Origin: Deltaproteobacteria bacterium
GTDB taxonomy: Bacteria > Desulfobacterota > Syntrophia > Syntrophales > JAAYKM01
DNA: 37,889 bases
Direction of reading: 5' to 3'
Assembly (NCBI GenBank): GCA_012522415.1
Contig: JAAYKM010000020.1
Location: 1 to 37,889 of the forward strand
This document shows positions 25,794-34,727 of this stretch, one piece after another. The notes under the pieces are model-generated. The model made no database searches. It worked only from the letters and a program-made list of their open reading frames with translations, and was not told where the DNA came from. The translations under genes were made by a program, and so were the position numbers. Within the stretch, counting starts at the first letter, position 1. Each line of letters opens with the position of its first letter.

Positions 25794-26584
25794 ACATCCA
25801 TCCCCATCGATTGGCTGGTGTCATCCGGACGATCCCGAGACGGCTGTTTTTTTATAACGCTGCGCCATGTTGAAACAAATAAATCAACCCTGTCGGCTCC
25901 CTGATTGCAATCGCGCTCCAAGTCGCGCACGAAATGACCCAAATCCCGCTCCGCCCTTTTATAAGAAAATTTCAAGAACCTCCTGGCGCAATCCAGATCA
26001 ACGAATCTGATTTTGGGAGTGATTGCTTGGCTGTTAAAAAGAATATTGTCCCAGTTTGTATCACCGTGAATGTATCCTCGTTTGTGGATCTGAGCCAGCG
26101 CTGTCGCCGTATGGCGTACGAGAACATCCTGTTCTTCACGGCCAATCGTGTTCCAAAGATCCGTCAAGGTTCTGTGGTCCGAAAGAAATTCGGTGACCAG
26201 GTAAGCCGGCCCGAGAAGACGATATCTGCGTTCTTCAAAAAGAATGAGGGGACGCGCGACGGGCAAGCCAAAACGTAAAAGACGATGGGATAAAGACCAT
26301 ACACGACGGGCACGGGAGCGACGGAAAGCGTTTTTTAAACGGTACCACCACCCTGGGCAACTATAGCGTTTAAGAAAATAATCATGGCCGGACAAGCGTG
26401 TGTGAAAAGCTTCGCAACCGCTCCCCTGACCGAACAGAACATTTGCCTCTCCGAAAACCGCCTCCGGATTTGGGAGCATCCGTCCAAGAAGGGGGGAAAC
26501 TTTCCGGCTGTTGACATACCAGATTTTGAAATGGCCTTTTCTGATAAAATGAACAGCGTTATGTGAAGAATTTTGAACCGGCAT
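25790..26584 (-). CDS. Lipopolysaccharide kinase (Kdo kinase/WaaP family)
   Basis: A 264-residue kinase-fold protein. The ATP-binding lysine is in YFLKRY (Lys72), then the WYRLKNAFRRSRARRVW basic helix typical of LPS-core kinases. LVTEFL marks the hinge. The catalytic loop YIHGDTNWDNILF has Asp175 and Asn180, and FVDLDCARR has Asp196 and Asp198. It should phosphorylate a heptose or Kdo of the inner core. It is only distantly similar to the second kinase at 23783-24667, so the two are not a recent duplication. ATG 26584 has only a weak GGGG site. It follows the pyruvyl-transferase-like gene by 10 nt. Confidence 0.87.
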   Translation of the reverse strand: MPVQNSSHNAVHFIRKGHFKIWYVNSRKVSPLLGRMLPNPEAVFGEANVLFGQGSGCEAFHTRLSGHDYFLKRYSCPGWWYRLKNAFRRSRARRVWSLSHRLLRFGLPVARPLILFEERRYRLLGPAYLVTEFLSDHRTLTDLWNTIGREEQDVLVRHTATALAQIHKRGYIHGDTNWDNILFNSQAITPKIRFVDLDCARRFLKFSYKRAERDLGHFVRDLERDCNQGADRVDLFVSTWRSVIKKQPSRDRPDDTSQSMGMDV

Positions 26585-26594
26585 GTCCGCCCCG

Positions 26595-27380
26595 TTATCT
26601 CTTAAAGGGAAAGGATCGATATAAAGATTTTTTAATCTCTTCGATCCCGGGCCTGCTGACCGATTCCGCGAGATTCATAATGTCTTTTTCAGTTGTGGTT
26701 TCAAGCGGCACAAAAGGCATGACCTCCTTTTGGCTGTAAATGCTGAAATAATCATGAAACTTGAAATCATTACCCCAGACCTTATTGGAGAGCTTCATCC
26801 AGAGAGAGGGAACGCCATACGCGTCCGCTATGATCAAACCATGCAGACTGGAAGAAACAACCATCTCACACGCAGCGACATGGCGTATAACCTGCAAAGG
26901 AGGTTGGGAAACGTCGATTATCGTAAAGGAAGGATATCGGTTGCAGAGTTTTTCAAGCACAGGATCACCTTGATCGACATAGTGGGGAATGAGACCAACC
27001 GAATATTTTTTCCGGCGTCCCGTATTATCCGGAAGAAGCATCGGGCAAAGGAGCCCGGGATCGCCCAAAATCATGATCCTCTGGTTCGATATGGCGGCGG
27101 CCGTCTTCCGTCCCCGCAATGCGTGAATACGATGAGGGGAACGGAACACGCCGATGTCGCCGATTAAACCGGTTCCCCAAATATCGATTTTTCGGTTCCA
27201 GAAATAATTCTTCGCTTTTGCCAGGATGCTGCCCAAAGCCATTAAATCACAATCGTTCGGCCTGGCGTGAACCACCTGGCATCCCGAGATTGCCTCCACG
27301 AGCAAAGGGGATAGCCAATCACCGAAGTTCTTTCTGCCATTCTGCAGGCTGGTCGACCAATATAGTTTTATACGGTTCAT
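26595..27380 (-). CDS. Polysaccharide pyruvyl transferase family protein
   Basis: A 261-residue protein with the family's landmarks: NFGDWLSPLL near the N-terminus, DLMALGSIL, IWGTGLIG, LRGRKT, ILGDPGLL, VGLIPHYVD and CEMVVSSSLHGLIIADAYGVP. Members add a pyruvate ketal to a sugar using phosphoenolpyruvate, or have related transferase roles. The fold is GT-B-like and cytoplasmic. I prefer ATG 27380, preceded by GGGTG; an in-frame GTG lies at 27386. It is the first gene of the minus-strand LPS-like operon, so core or capsule sugars are the likely substrate. The 400-nt region upstream is shared with a divergent gene. Confidence 0.85.
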   Translation of the reverse strand: MNRIKLYWSTSLQNGRKNFGDWLSPLLVEAISGCQVVHARPNDCDLMALGSILAKAKNYFWNRKIDIWGTGLIGDIGVFRSPHRIHALRGRKTAAAISNQRIMILGDPGLLCPMLLPDNTGRRKKYSVGLIPHYVDQGDPVLEKLCNRYPSFTIIDVSQPPLQVIRHVAACEMVVSSSLHGLIIADAYGVPSLWMKLSNKVWGNDFKFHDYFSIYSQKEVMPFVPLETTTEKDIMNLAESVSRPGIEEIKKSLYRSFPFKR

Positions 27381-27386
27381 GTTCAC

Positions 27387-27666
27387 CCAGAGGATCAGCC
27401 GGACAATTTGAGTATCAGAAGTGCTGCCAACAGAACGATCCGCTTACATCAGACGATACGTTTCCTCAATTAAATTTTTGTCGGCTTGGATGATTGTAGA
27501 GTCATCATAGCGAAACAAATGCGTACTGAAAAGGTTTTTATGGGTTCAGGAAGGAAACATTCAGATTTTACATCCAAATCCATCAACATATATTTATTAT
27601 GCGCCGTTATCCTAATGCCACCGACAGTCTTTAGAACGATGAATCGGAATGTTTTCAACAATGAAG
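27387..27666. other. Upstream region of divergent genes, no gene seen
   Basis: This is most of the 400-nt space between the two divergent starts. It is AT-richer than its surroundings, with stretches such as ATATATTTATTAT near 27590. No reading frame here looks convincing. A minus-strand frame around 27620-27680 has a faint protein-like look (NFIVENIPIH) but breaks at several stops, and I cannot assign it. Promoters for both directions are expected. Confidence 0.4.
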
Positions 27667-27695
27667 TTGACACGACCGGCAAACCACCCTATGTT
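27667..27695 (+). promoter_or_regulatory. Sigma70-like promoter for the PP-loop gene
   Basis: A perfect -35 hexamer TTGACA (27667-27672) is followed after exactly 17 nt by TATGTT (27690-27695). Transcription would start near 27702 and leave a leader of about 80 nt before ATG 27781. Confidence 0.5.
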
Positions 27696-27780
27696 TCCCG
27701 ATAAAACACGTTGCTTGACGATGGGTTCACCTTGGGAAACGATCTCGATATCCACACACTAAAACACAGGGCGGGTTTTT

Positions 27781-29022
27781 ATGGAACTTGTTACCGTAGA
27801 AAAAGAGATTATTGGCAACATGGTGCGGCTTACAGGCCTTGTAAGGTCCCGTGAAGGCGAAAAAGACGTTTTCTTCGAGTACCCTGAGCAGTTTGCTCCT
27901 ATGGTTATTGAAAGCGCCGACCCCTTCGTGGCCGCATTGTTGTTACCCGCCATGACCAACAGCGAAACCCTGGAGATCCTTCCGCCGGTTTCACAAAGGC
28001 TTTGGGGAAACTTGCCGCGTATTCAGGAAATTTTCAATTGCTGGTACCCGGAGACATTGAAAAAAATTCAGATACGAGCCGATCGGTTCCATGAAACCAG
28101 AGCGGAGGGAAACGGCGTTGGGTCATTTTTTTCCCTTGGCGTTGATTCTTTCCATACCCTGCTCTGTCATGAGGAGGACGTTCCCGGACGGGAACGCATT
28201 TCGCACCTGATCTACATGATGGGTTTCGAAGTACCCTTGAGTGAATTCACGGATGGGCGGGAACGTTCCGTGATGGACCATGTTCATGAAGCAGCCCGAA
28301 TATGGAATAAAGAAGCCATTTGCGGCAGGACCAATATACGGGATTGTTTCCCCTTGAATTGGTCCCGTCAATATCACGGTTCCGCACTGGTGGCAACCGC
28401 CCTATCCTTGGGGGGTGGCCTGCACAAGGCTCTCATTCCCTCCAGTGCAACCTGGTCGAATCTGATGCCTTGGGGAAGCCACCCGGTTATTGACCCTCTT
28501 TGGTCCAGCGAGAATATGGAAATCATTCATGACGGCGCAAATGCGGATCGGGTAACCAAAATCATGGACACGATCGCATTGTACCCCGAAGCACTGCGCT
28601 TACTTCGTGTTTGTGTCAACAAACGCGGGGGGAGCGGCAATTGCGGTTTTTGTGTAAAATGTATAAGAACCATGACAGCGCTCGAAATGGCCGGAGTTTT
28701 GCGGTCATGCGGATCATTTCCTCCAAAGCTGCCCCGGGATTTCTGGCGGCGCATGGAATTAAAGGCATTTTCTCTCGACGCCACTCTGCGGATTGCCCGG
28801 AAGAAAAACGCACCTGTTTGGATAATCGATGGTCTGGAACGTGCTTTAGCGCTGGGTAGAATTAATGAATTGAGAAAAGCGCGTGGATACAGGAGATTTT
28901 CAACGGATCTTTTCCGCTACGCCCTCGAAAAAACCGCCGGCAGGTTGTTTTTACTTCCAAACGAAATACGCCGAAGGCGAATCAGACCACGGAAACCAAC
29001 AGTCAAACCCGTCGCCGAATGA
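27781..29022 (+). CDS. QueC-like PP-loop protein of unknown function
   Basis: A 413-residue protein that I cannot name. A central PP-loop-like motif FFSLGVDSFHTLL (116-128) corresponds to SGGxDS of the adenine-nucleotide alpha-hydrolase fold, but the first glycine is leucine. A C-terminal cysteine cluster has Cys278, Cys288, Cys291 and Cys294. That is close to the zinc site of QueC (7-cyano-7-deazaguanine synthase). The N-terminal 110 residues are a separate domain, and the basic tail is RRRRIRPRKP. It lacks signal or membrane segments. It diverges from the LPS-like operon, and no queuosine genes are nearby, so a role in making an amidated or adenylated glycan precursor is an inference. AGGG lies 9-12 nt before the ATG. 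Confidence 0.8.
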   Translation: MELVTVEKEIIGNMVRLTGLVRSREGEKDVFFEYPEQFAPMVIESADPFVAALLLPAMTNSETLEILPPVSQRLWGNLPRIQEIFNCWYPETLKKIQIRADRFHETRAEGNGVGSFFSLGVDSFHTLLCHEEDVPGRERISHLIYMMGFEVPLSEFTDGRERSVMDHVHEAARIWNKEAICGRTNIRDCFPLNWSRQYHGSALVATALSLGGGLHKALIPSSATWSNLMPWGSHPVIDPLWSSENMEIIHDGANADRVTKIMDTIALYPEALRLLRVCVNKRGGSGNCGFCVKCIRTMTALEMAGVLRSCGSFPPKLPRDFWRRMELKAFSLDATLRIARKKNAPVWIIDGLERALALGRINELRKARGYRRFSTDLFRYALEKTAGRLFLLPNEIRRRRIRPRKPTVKPVAE

Positions 29023-29089
29023 TGCCCGTTTAAAATGCCGAGGACATGTGCTTTTTTCATTCGTGAATAGGCCTGGCAAGGTATTCTCA

Positions 29090-29141
29090 ATGAACCGTCT
29101 CCCTTTTCACCATCGGCTTGATTTTTGTTCCGGGACAGGTG
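29090..29141 (+). pseudogene. Decayed copy of the 5' end of the 32560 gene
   Basis: The 44 nt at 29098-29141 match 32570-32613, the start of the membrane/spermidine-synthase-like gene, at 38 positions. The preceding ATGAAC (29090-29095) matches its start codon region. Two nucleotides are missing between these blocks, so the frame is broken. If restored it would read SLFTIGLIFVPGQV against SLFIVGLISILGQV. Similarity fades after about 60 nt. It lies just upstream of the restriction-modification gene, so related 5' ends bracket that gene. Confidence 0.6.
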
Positions 29142-29271
29142 CCACTCCTTTTCGCTGTTCCTGCTTCTGCGGCGGAGTGCCGTCCTTAAGCTGTGGAAAG
29201 CCCCTCGATCGCATGGAGAGACATACAGGGTTATTCAAATATCGACAAATGTCCAAGAAAGCGGCTCAAAC

Positions 29272-32200
29272 ATGAACGCACCTGATCGAGTCAAGCAACT
29301 GGTCGAAATCTTTGATAACAATCTGGAAGAATACAAAAGAGGTTCCTACAACGAGACCCAGACGCGCCGTGAGTTCATCGACCCGTTTTTCGAGGAATTG
29401 GGCTGGGATATTACCAACAAGCAGGGTTACGCCGAAGCCTACAAGGATGTCATTCACGAAGATGCCGTCAAAGTCGGTGGCGTGACCAAGGCCCCGGACT
29501 ACTGCTTTCGGATCGGCGGCGCCCGCAAGTTTTTTCTGGAAGCAAAAAAACCCTCCGTCAATATCCAGGAAGAGACCAACCCGGCCTATCAGTTGCGCCG
29601 CTATGGCTGGAGCGCCAAACTCCCCCTCAGTATTCTGACGGACTTCGAAGATTTCGCCGTTTATGACTGCCGGTTTAAACCCCTGAAAACCGACAAGGTT
29701 TCCCACTCCCGTATCCTGATCTTGCGATACACGGATTACATCGACCGCTGGGAGGAAATCGCCGGTATCTTTTCCCGGGAAGCCATCCTGAAGGGTTCCT
29801 TTGACAAATATGTCGAGTCCAAAAAAATCAAAAAAGGCACAACCGAAGTCGATGCCGCATTTCTGCAGGAAATCGAACAGTGGCGGGAACTCCTGGCCCG
29901 CAACATCGCCCTGCGCAATCCTTCCCTGACCCAGCGTGAATTGAATTATGCGGTTCAGCAAACCATCGACCGCATCGTGTTTCTGCGTATTTGCGAGGAT
30001 CGGGGAATCGAAACCTACGGCGGCCTGATGGCGCTGCGCAATGGCGAACATGTCTATCAACGTCTGTTCCAGCTTTTTAACAAGGCGGACGACAAGTACA
30101 ATTCCGGCCTGTTTCACTTCAAGAAAGAAAAAGACCGGGAGACTTTCGACAACCTGACGCCGAATCTGCAAATCGACGATAAACCGCTGAAGGAGATTTT
30201 CAAGAACCTCTATTATCCCGAAAGTCCTTACGAATTCTCCGTCCTGCCGGCCGATATACTCGGACAGGTCTACGAGAAATTCCTCGGCAAGGTCATTCGC
30301 CTGACTTCCGGGCATCAGGCCAAAATCGAGGAAAAACCGGAGGTGCGGAAGGCGGGCGGCGTTTATTACACACCGGCCTATATTGTCGATTACATTGTCA
30401 AAAACACCGTGGGCAAGCTGGTCGAAGGGAAGAAACCCGGCCCCAGGGGCGGTGTGAGTCACCTGAAAATATTGGATCCGGCCTGCGGTTCGGGTTCCTT
30501 TCTCATCGGCGCCTATCAGTTTCTTCTGGACTGGCACCGGGACGCCTATATCAATGACGGACCGGAGAACTGGGATAAAGGCAAAACACCCCGCATTTAC
30601 CTTTCGCCGAAAGGGGAATGGCGCTTGACCACCGACGAACGCAAACGCATCCTGCTGAACAACATCTACGGCGTGGACATCGATCATCAGGCGGTGGAGG
30701 TGACGAAGCTCTCCCTGCTGCTCAAGGTTCTGGAAGGCGAGGACGAACAGAGCATCGGCAAGCAGATGCGCCTGTTCCATGAACGGGTGCTGCCGGACCT
30801 GTCGAAAAACATCAAATGCGGTAATTCCCTGATCGGTCCTGATTTCTACGATCACCAACAGTTAAATCTTTTTGTCGAAGAGGAAATCTTCCGGATCAAT
30901 GCCTTCGACTGGAACACCGAATTCGCGGAGATTATGAAGAACGGCGGATTTGACGCCGTGATCGGGAACCCGCCGTATGTAAGAATCCAGGGTTTGAAAG
31001 AATGGGCGCCAACCGAAGTCGAATTCTACAAACAGCGTTACAAATCTGCCGGTAAGGGGAATTATGATATTTACGTTGTCTTTGTGGAGCGGGCGTTACA
31101 ATTACTGAACAAGCAGGGCAAAATGGGTTACATTTTGCCGCATAAATTCTTCCAAGCCCAATACGGCGAGCCCTTACGCAATTTGATTGCCGGCGGTAAG
31201 CACCTGGCTGGGATCGTCCACTTTGGTGACCAGCAGGTTTTTAATGGTGCGACGACATACACTTGCTTAATGTTTCTGAGCAAATCCAGCAAAGACCGGT
31301 TTATTTATACCGATGTTCTCGATCTGGATTACTGGAGAAGAAAAGGTTCGATCAGTGAGGTCGAAATCTTGGCCGAAATGGCAAAATCCAACATGTGGAC
31401 CTTTTCAGTAGGACAGGGTGCGACGCTCTTTGAATGGTTAAGCAAGATGCCAGTTTCCTTGAAAGATTTAGCGGACCGGATAGCTCAAGGTATCCGCACA
31501 AGTGCCAATGAAGTTTATGTTCTTGAATTAGTTTCGGAAGATGAAAATATGCTTCAAGCAAAGTCAAAAAAGTTGGATCGAGTTGTGCCATTAGAAATAA
31601 ATTTGGTTTCGCCGTTTTTAAAAGGGCGAGAAATAAAACCGTATCAAATTTTGCCATCTGGCCAAGCTGTGATCATCCCCTATCGAGTCAAAGCTGGACG
31701 CACAGAACTAATAAGTGAGGATGAACTTGAACTAAGCTTTCCCTATGTTTACGCATATCTTAACGAAAACAGGACATACCTTGAGAAACGCGAGCACTGC
31801 AGAATGAAGGGGCCTCTTTGGTACGGCTATATTTATCCGAAGAATATCGAGGTCATGACTTCACCCAAAATTCTTGTTCCTGATATTGCAAATCATGCGT
31901 CCTTTGCTCTGGATGAAAGTGGCAGATACAGTTTTACTAGTGGGTATGGAATCACTTTGAAAGAATCTATTCCTGAAAATCTCAAGTACATTTTGGGACT
32001 TTTAAATAGCAAAGTGTTGGACTTTTTTCTCAAACGGGTGAGTACGACTTTGCGTGGAGGTTTTTTCCGCTACTTCACACAGTTCATCGAACAACTTCCC
32101 ATCCGCACCATCAACTTCGCCGATCCCGCCGATGTCGCCCTGCATGACCAGATGGTCAGCCTGGTCGAGCAAATGCTGGAATTGAACAAAAAACTACCAG

Positions 32201-32343
32201 AATCCAAGGTGCCCCAGACCACAGAAGTGCTGAAAAGGCAGATCGACGCGACGGACCGGCAGATCGATCAACTCGTGTATCGTCTGTATGATTTGACGGA
32301 GGAAGAGATAAAAATCGTCGAATCGGAAGCTGGAAGTGTATAG
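29272..32343 (+). CDS. Type IIG restriction-modification enzyme
   Basis: A single-chain restriction endonuclease plus adenine-N6 methyltransferase of 1023 residues. The N-terminal nuclease has a PD-(D/E)xK core: PDYCF (Asp76), then FFLEAKKP (Glu90, Lys92). A helical connector follows (about 180-330). The methyltransferase has motif I DPACGSGSF (402-410), the IYGVDIDHQAVE acidic loop, and catalytic motif IV NPPY (566-569). The C-terminal third is a target-recognition domain with GIRTSANEVYVL and SGYGITL segments, and a coiled-coil-like end. ATG 29272 is chosen because the nuclease domain begins there; upstream codons do not look like protein. No clear ribosome-binding site is seen. Positions 31500-32050 are visibly AT-richer than the rest. 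No separate methylase or specificity gene is nearby. Confidence 0.93.
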   Translation: MNAPDRVKQLVEIFDNNLEEYKRGSYNETQTRREFIDPFFEELGWDITNKQGYAEAYKDVIHEDAVKVGGVTKAPDYCFRIGGARKFFLEAKKPSVNIQEETNPAYQLRRYGWSAKLPLSILTDFEDFAVYDCRFKPLKTDKVSHSRILILRYTDYIDRWEEIAGIFSREAILKGSFDKYVESKKIKKGTTEVDAAFLQEIEQWRELLARNIALRNPSLTQRELNYAVQQTIDRIVFLRICEDRGIETYGGLMALRNGEHVYQRLFQLFNKADDKYNSGLFHFKKEKDRETFDNLTPNLQIDDKPLKEIFKNLYYPESPYEFSVLPADILGQVYEKFLGKVIRLTSGHQAKIEEKPEVRKAGGVYYTPAYIVDYIVKNTVGKLVEGKKPGPRGGVSHLKILDPACGSGSFLIGAYQFLLDWHRDAYINDGPENWDKGKTPRIYLSPKGEWRLTTDERKRILLNNIYGVDIDHQAVEVTKLSLLLKVLEGEDEQSIGKQMRLFHERVLPDLSKNIKCGNSLIGPDFYDHQQLNLFVEEEIFRINAFDWNTEFAEIMKNGGFDAVIGNPPYVRIQGLKEWAPTEVEFYKQRYKSAGKGNYDIYVVFVERALQLLNKQGKMGYILPHKFFQAQYGEPLRNLIAGGKHLAGIVHFGDQQVFNGATTYTCLMFLSKSSKDRFIYTDVLDLDYWRRKGSISEVEILAEMAKSNMWTFSVGQGATLFEWLSKMPVSLKDLADRIAQGIRTSANEVYVLELVSEDENMLQAKSKKLDRVVPLEINLVSPFLKGREIKPYQILPSGQAVIIPYRVKAGRTELISEDELELSFPYVYAYLNENRTYLEKREHCRMKGPLWYGYIYPKNIEVMTSPKILVPDIANHASFALDESGRYSFTSGYGITLKESIPENLKYILGLLNSKVLDFFLKRVSTTLRGGFFRYFTQFIEQLPIRTINFADPADVALHDQMVSLVEQMLELNKKLPESKVPQTTEVLKRQIDATDRQIDQLVYRLYDLTEEEIKIVESEAGSV

Positions 32344-32353
32344 ACTTGTTAAA

Positions 32354-32386
32354 GATTTCTCCCTGCGGTCGAAATGACAAAGAGAA
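32354..32386. repeat. Dispersed repeat, left copy
   Basis: These 33 nt begin GATTTCTCCCTGCGGTCGAA. They recur with about three or four changes at 34887-34919, so the two copies flank the 32560-34701 gene in direct orientation. The motif TCGAAATGACA inside is also the arm of the palindrome at 34796-34868. Confidence 0.6.
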
Positions 32387-32494
32387 GGTCGAAAGGACAA
32401 AGGGAGGATTGAGAATAGGGAAGGTTGAAATGATAAAGGGAGGACGGGGAATAGAGAAGATTGAAGTGATAAAGGAAGGATTGAGAATGACGAC
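32367..32494. repeat. 36-bp imperfect tandem repeat, about 3.5 copies
   Basis: Three full 36-nt units start at 32387, 32423 and 32459, each of the form GG(T)TGAAATGATAAAGG... followed by AGGATTGAGAATAGGGAA. A truncated unit of 20 nt precedes them at 32367. Units differ at several positions, so the array is old or drifting. It lies between the restriction-modification gene and the next gene. It is not a CRISPR, because the repeats are contiguous and have no spacers. Confidence 0.8.
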
Positions 32495-32559
32495 GGGATG
32501 GTCGAGGGGGCCTTGCCGGTGATGGAGCATAAAACACCTTTCCTTATAGGGTTTTCGCC

Positions 32560-34701
32560 ATGAACACCCTCTCCCTTTTCATCGTCGGCTTGATTTCGAT
32601 TCTGGGACAGGTGGTGCTGCTCCGGGAGTTGAACGTCGCCCTGTACGGCGTCGAGCTTTTCTACATCCTGGCCCTGGGGGTCTGGCTTCTCTGGAGCGCC
32701 GCCGGGACCTGGATCGGCTCGCGGACCAACGTCGCCGCTGCCTGGACCATGCCCGCCCTGTTTCTCCTGTGGGCGGTTTTTTTGCTTCTGGACGTCTTCT
32801 TCATCCGTGGCAGCCGGGTCCTGTTCGCCGGCGTGCCGGGGGCCTATCTCCCCTTCTACCAACAGTTCGGGATTGTCATGCTGGCCGTATCGCTGCCGGG
32901 GATACTGCTGGGGTGGCTTTTCTATGAATGTGCACGATCCCATTGCCAAAACGGCAGGACACTGGCGTCCGCCTACGCCATCGAGTGCATGGGCGGGGTG
33001 GTCGGGGGACTTCTGGCGACGGGATTTCTCCTCTGGGGCATCCCGAACCTGACCATCGCCGTCCTCTGCAGCGTGGCGGCCCTGCTGGGTGTCGTTTTTC
33101 CTTTGAAAAAGCCGGATCATCCGTTCCGGACGGTTGCTTTGATTCTATCCATCCTGCTGATTTCCCTCCTGTTGCGGGTGGACATCTTTGACCGGCATGC
33201 AACCGCCTGGAACCACCCCGATCTCCTGGCCAGCCGCGATTCGGCCTACGGCCGGGTCACCGTGACGGGTCTCGCCGGTCAGGTGGCGGTTTATGAGAAC
33301 GACACCCTGGCCTTCGAGATGGAAGGCACCTCCGCCGAGGCGTTCGTCCATCCGGCCATGCTCCAGCATCCCCGGCCGGGATCGGTGCTCCTGTTGGGCG
33401 GCGTCATGGAAGGTCTGATCGGCGAAGTGCAGAAGCATCACCCCCGTCAGGTTACAGCGGTGGAGTTGAATCCCGTCCTGGTGAATACCGTTCGATCCTA
33501 TCTACCCGCTGTCATTAAAGAATCCCTGAAGGCGCAAAACGTCTCCCTTGCCTATGCCGACCCCCGACAATATCTGAAACAGCCCGACTCTTACGACCTG
33601 ATCCTCGTTGGCATGCCCGAGCCGGATACGGGACAGACCAACCGTTTCTACACGGAGGATTTTTTTCGCCTCTGCGCCTCGTGCCTGAATCCTCATGGTG
33701 TGCTGGCTCTCCGTCTGCGGTCGGCAGAAAACTTCTGGACGCCTGTTTTGCGGGAACGGATGCGGAGCGTCCACGCCGCCCTGAAACAGGTTTTCCCCCA
33801 GGTTATCTTTCTTCCGGGGGCAACCAATGTCATCCTGGCCTCGGCCGCGGCTCTGCCGGCGTCACCGGAAATCCTCGTCGATCGCTGGCAAAAACGGAAT
33901 GTGTCCGCTCGGCTCGTGTCGCCGCAGTATCTCCGTTATCTGTACACGAACAACCGCTTTGGCGAAATCAACGGCGACCTGCAGCAAGCAGGGGTCACCC
34001 CGAACACGGATGTGCGGCCCCTGTGCTACCGCTACACCCTCCTGATGTGGCTGTCGAAGTTCTTCCCGGCCCTGGGAGGCCTCGACATCTCCATTTCCGG
34101 TCGCGCTTTGCTTACCGCTTCCGGGTTGGCATTGCTGGGGCTGGCTTTGGTTTCCGGTTTTGCCCGCAGGCGGGAGAAACTCCGACGGGGTGTCCTCGTT
34201 TTCACGGCGGCTTTTGTCGGCATGGTGCAGGAAACGATGCTCATTCTCTACTATCAGGTCAAGGCAGGGGTGCTGTACCGAGACCTGGGACTGCTCCTTA
34301 CGGCCTTCATGGCCGGCCTGGCGGCGGGTTCCCTCGTGGTTAATTGGGGGATGAAGCGGGCGGGCGGCTGGAAAGGTTGGGGGCCGGCGATTCTGGCGGG
34401 ATTTTTGTTGTTAACCGCGGGGATTGCCGTTTTGATCTGGGGACGTGTACCCTTGGGTCTTTCGGGAACGGTGCTGCTGCTTTTTGCCTCGGGATTTTTC
34501 GTGGCCGCCGCGTTCGCCTTTGCCAGTCTTCACCGTGTGGAGGATCAGCAGCAGGTCATTGCGCCCCTGTACGGAGCGGACCTGTTCGGCGGGTGCCTGG
34601 CGTCGCTTCTGGCCGGGTTGGTCCTGGTGCCGCTGCTGGGCCTCGATGTGTCGGCCTGGCTCATGCTCGGTCCGGTCCTGCTTGCTTTTTGGATGGTTTA
34701 G
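32560..34701 (+). CDS. Polytopic membrane protein with spermidine-synthase-like domain
   Basis: A 713-residue protein. Residues 1-205 hold about six membrane helices (ISILGQVVLLRELNV is the first). A soluble Rossmann domain at about 215-440 resembles spermidine synthase: SAYGRVTVT and the GQVAVYEND strand, then VLLLGGVMEGLIGEV (SAM-site glycine loop), VTAVELNPVLV (acidic residue), YADPRQYL and YDLILVGMPEPDT. A further six or so helices end the protein. Family members are often annotated as fused MFS/spermidine synthase, but whether they make polyamines is unproven. The aminopropyl-site residues look altered here (MPEPDT instead of DSTDP). ATG 32560 lacks a clear ribosome-binding site. The gene is bracketed by dispersed repeats. 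Confidence 0.82.
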   Translation: MNTLSLFIVGLISILGQVVLLRELNVALYGVELFYILALGVWLLWSAAGTWIGSRTNVAAAWTMPALFLLWAVFLLLDVFFIRGSRVLFAGVPGAYLPFYQQFGIVMLAVSLPGILLGWLFYECARSHCQNGRTLASAYAIECMGGVVGGLLATGFLLWGIPNLTIAVLCSVAALLGVVFPLKKPDHPFRTVALILSILLISLLLRVDIFDRHATAWNHPDLLASRDSAYGRVTVTGLAGQVAVYENDTLAFEMEGTSAEAFVHPAMLQHPRPGSVLLLGGVMEGLIGEVQKHHPRQVTAVELNPVLVNTVRSYLPAVIKESLKAQNVSLAYADPRQYLKQPDSYDLILVGMPEPDTGQTNRFYTEDFFRLCASCLNPHGVLALRLRSAENFWTPVLRERMRSVHAALKQVFPQVIFLPGATNVILASAAALPASPEILVDRWQKRNVSARLVSPQYLRYLYTNNRFGEINGDLQQAGVTPNTDVRPLCYRYTLLMWLSKFFPALGGLDISISGRALLTASGLALLGLALVSGFARRREKLRRGVLVFTAAFVGMVQETMLILYYQVKAGVLYRDLGLLLTAFMAGLAAGSLVVNWGMKRAGGWKGWGPAILAGFLLLTAGIAVLIWGRVPLGLSGTVLLLFASGFFVAAAFAFASLHRVEDQQQVIAPLYGADLFGGCLASLLAGLVLVPLLGLDVSAWLMLGPVLLAFWMV

Positions 34702-34727
34702 GATTCCCCCCCCTGCTCATTTTGTTA

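Noticed and set aside
27470-27682. 70-codon minus-strand open frame in the divergent region
   Set aside because: No start signal, no motif, and it lies over the likely promoters. A faint protein-like stretch in another frame is broken by stops.
29266-30858. 530-codon open frame on the minus strand
   Set aside because: It is antisense to the well-supported restriction-modification gene over its nuclease and methylase domains. Its translation has no recognisable domain, and its length reflects the GC-rich codon pattern of the sense gene.
32367-32494. Possible CRISPR array
   Set aside because: The 36-bp units are contiguous and imperfect with no spacers between them, and no cas genes are present.
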